Below, piece after piece: positions 32,603 to 32,871 of a DNA stretch of 32,871 bases; the stretch's first letter is position 1; every line of letters starts with the position of its first letter. Under the pieces are notes generated by a model that worked only from the letters and a program-made list of their open reading frames with translations, was not told the DNA's origin and did not search any database. Both the position numbers and the translations under genes were made by a program. The DNA is from Sedimenticola thiotaurini (GTDB lineage: Bacteria > Pseudomonadota > Gammaproteobacteria > Chromatiales > Chromatiaceae): positions 1 through 32,871 of the forward strand of contig VMRY01000012.1 of assembly GCA_007713595.1 (NCBI GenBank), read 5' to 3'.

Positions 32603-32871
32603 TTATTCCTTCTTGTCAATTTTCGCAAATTCGCGTTCTTGAGTTAATAGATTTTCAGCAGCCTCTTCAGGTTCAAATACGAAATTTCCTGAGGCCAATG
32701 AGCGTTGTATATCGGAAATATGCTGCGCGTCAGCAATTGGCAGACTGGCAATCTGGGCCTCCAGCTCCTGCAGCCGGGTTGCTGATATGGTAATGCTGAC
32801 TTTATCACTACTGGATCCGCTGTTTTTTTCAGCCGCTGAAGCACTACCGGTCTGCGCTTTTCCGGTAGCCC
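32603..32871 (-). CDS. flgM: negative regulator of flagellin synthesis FlgM (anti-sigma-28), 5' end outside window
   Basis: The last 88 residues of FlgM, cut by the window edge. A Gly/Ser/Ala-rich, probably disordered stretch is followed by D-K-V-S-I-T-I-S-A-T-R-L-Q-E-L-E. The sigma-28-binding helices come next (A-D-A-Q-H-I-S-D-I-Q-R-S-L-A-S-G-N-F-V-F and E-E-A-A-E-N-L-L-T-Q-E-R-E-F-A). FlgM holds FliA inactive until the hook-basal body is complete, then is exported. It is coupled to flgN three bases downstream. The usual neighbour flgA would lie to the right of the window. Confidence 0.88.
   Translation of the reverse strand, partial: ATGKAQTGSASAAEKNSGSSSDKVSITISATRLQELEAQIASLPIADAQHISDIQRSLASGNFVFEPEEAAENLLTQEREFAKIDKKE

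Overview
The window looks like the chromosome of a free-living or symbiotic gammaproteobacterium. I infer this from the FabA-type dehydratase/isomerase, bacterial-type ProS with an editing insert, IbaG-type BolA protein, RF3, LapD/LapG pair, FlgM/FlgN and a tRNA-Arg with encoded CCA. Gene content (LapDG, an arsenosugar-type cluster, complete Ile/Val/Leu synthesis, SucAB) would fit a Chromatiales or sulfur-oxidiser-like lineage, but nothing here fixes the genus. Most of the window is core metabolism. I see no integrase, transposase, insertion sequence or CRISPR array.

Layout. 1-434 (-): a cut-off WrbA flavoprotein start behind an ArsC/YfgD-type reductase. 642-2670 (+): YihY/BrkB membrane protein, TlpA-like thioredoxin and acylphosphatase in a tight run. 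2733-7233 (-): a secreted Tyr/Pro/Gln/Gly-rich protein of unknown role, CpdA (cAMP phosphodiesterase), FabA and ProS. 7363-10156 (+): LapG protease and LapD c-di-GMP receptor, which together control retention of a surface adhesin not present here. 10157-10446: non-coding stretch with a strong minus-strand terminator and a possible phage-type RNA element. 10447-10887 (-): DUF4124 protein.

11275-17395 (+): branched-chain amino-acid block, ilvB-ilvH-ilvC, then pssA, then leuA. leuA is preceded by a promoter, a 38-residue leucine-rich leader peptide and mutually exclusive RNA stems: a leucine-sensing attenuator-like leader. 17412-20808 (+): family-4 uracil-DNA glycosylase, RimI, RF3 and IbaG.

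20874-28800 (-): class I fumarase, a small basic protein overlapping a Na/Pi cotransporter with a PhoU-like tail, then sucB and sucA with a strong terminator behind sucB. 29064-29423 (+): small unrecognised protein. 29566-29642 (-): tRNA-Arg(CCT). 29829-32094 (+): ArsS-type radical SAM enzyme and two glycosyltransferases, the set annotated as arsenosugar biosynthesis, without an ArsM methyltransferase in view. 32114-32871 (-): FlgN and the C-terminal part of FlgM.

The items most worth a second look are the leucine leader, the orphan phage-like RNA/terminator element, the Tyr/Pro/Gln-rich secreted protein, the LapGD switch without its adhesin and the ArsM-less ArsS cluster.
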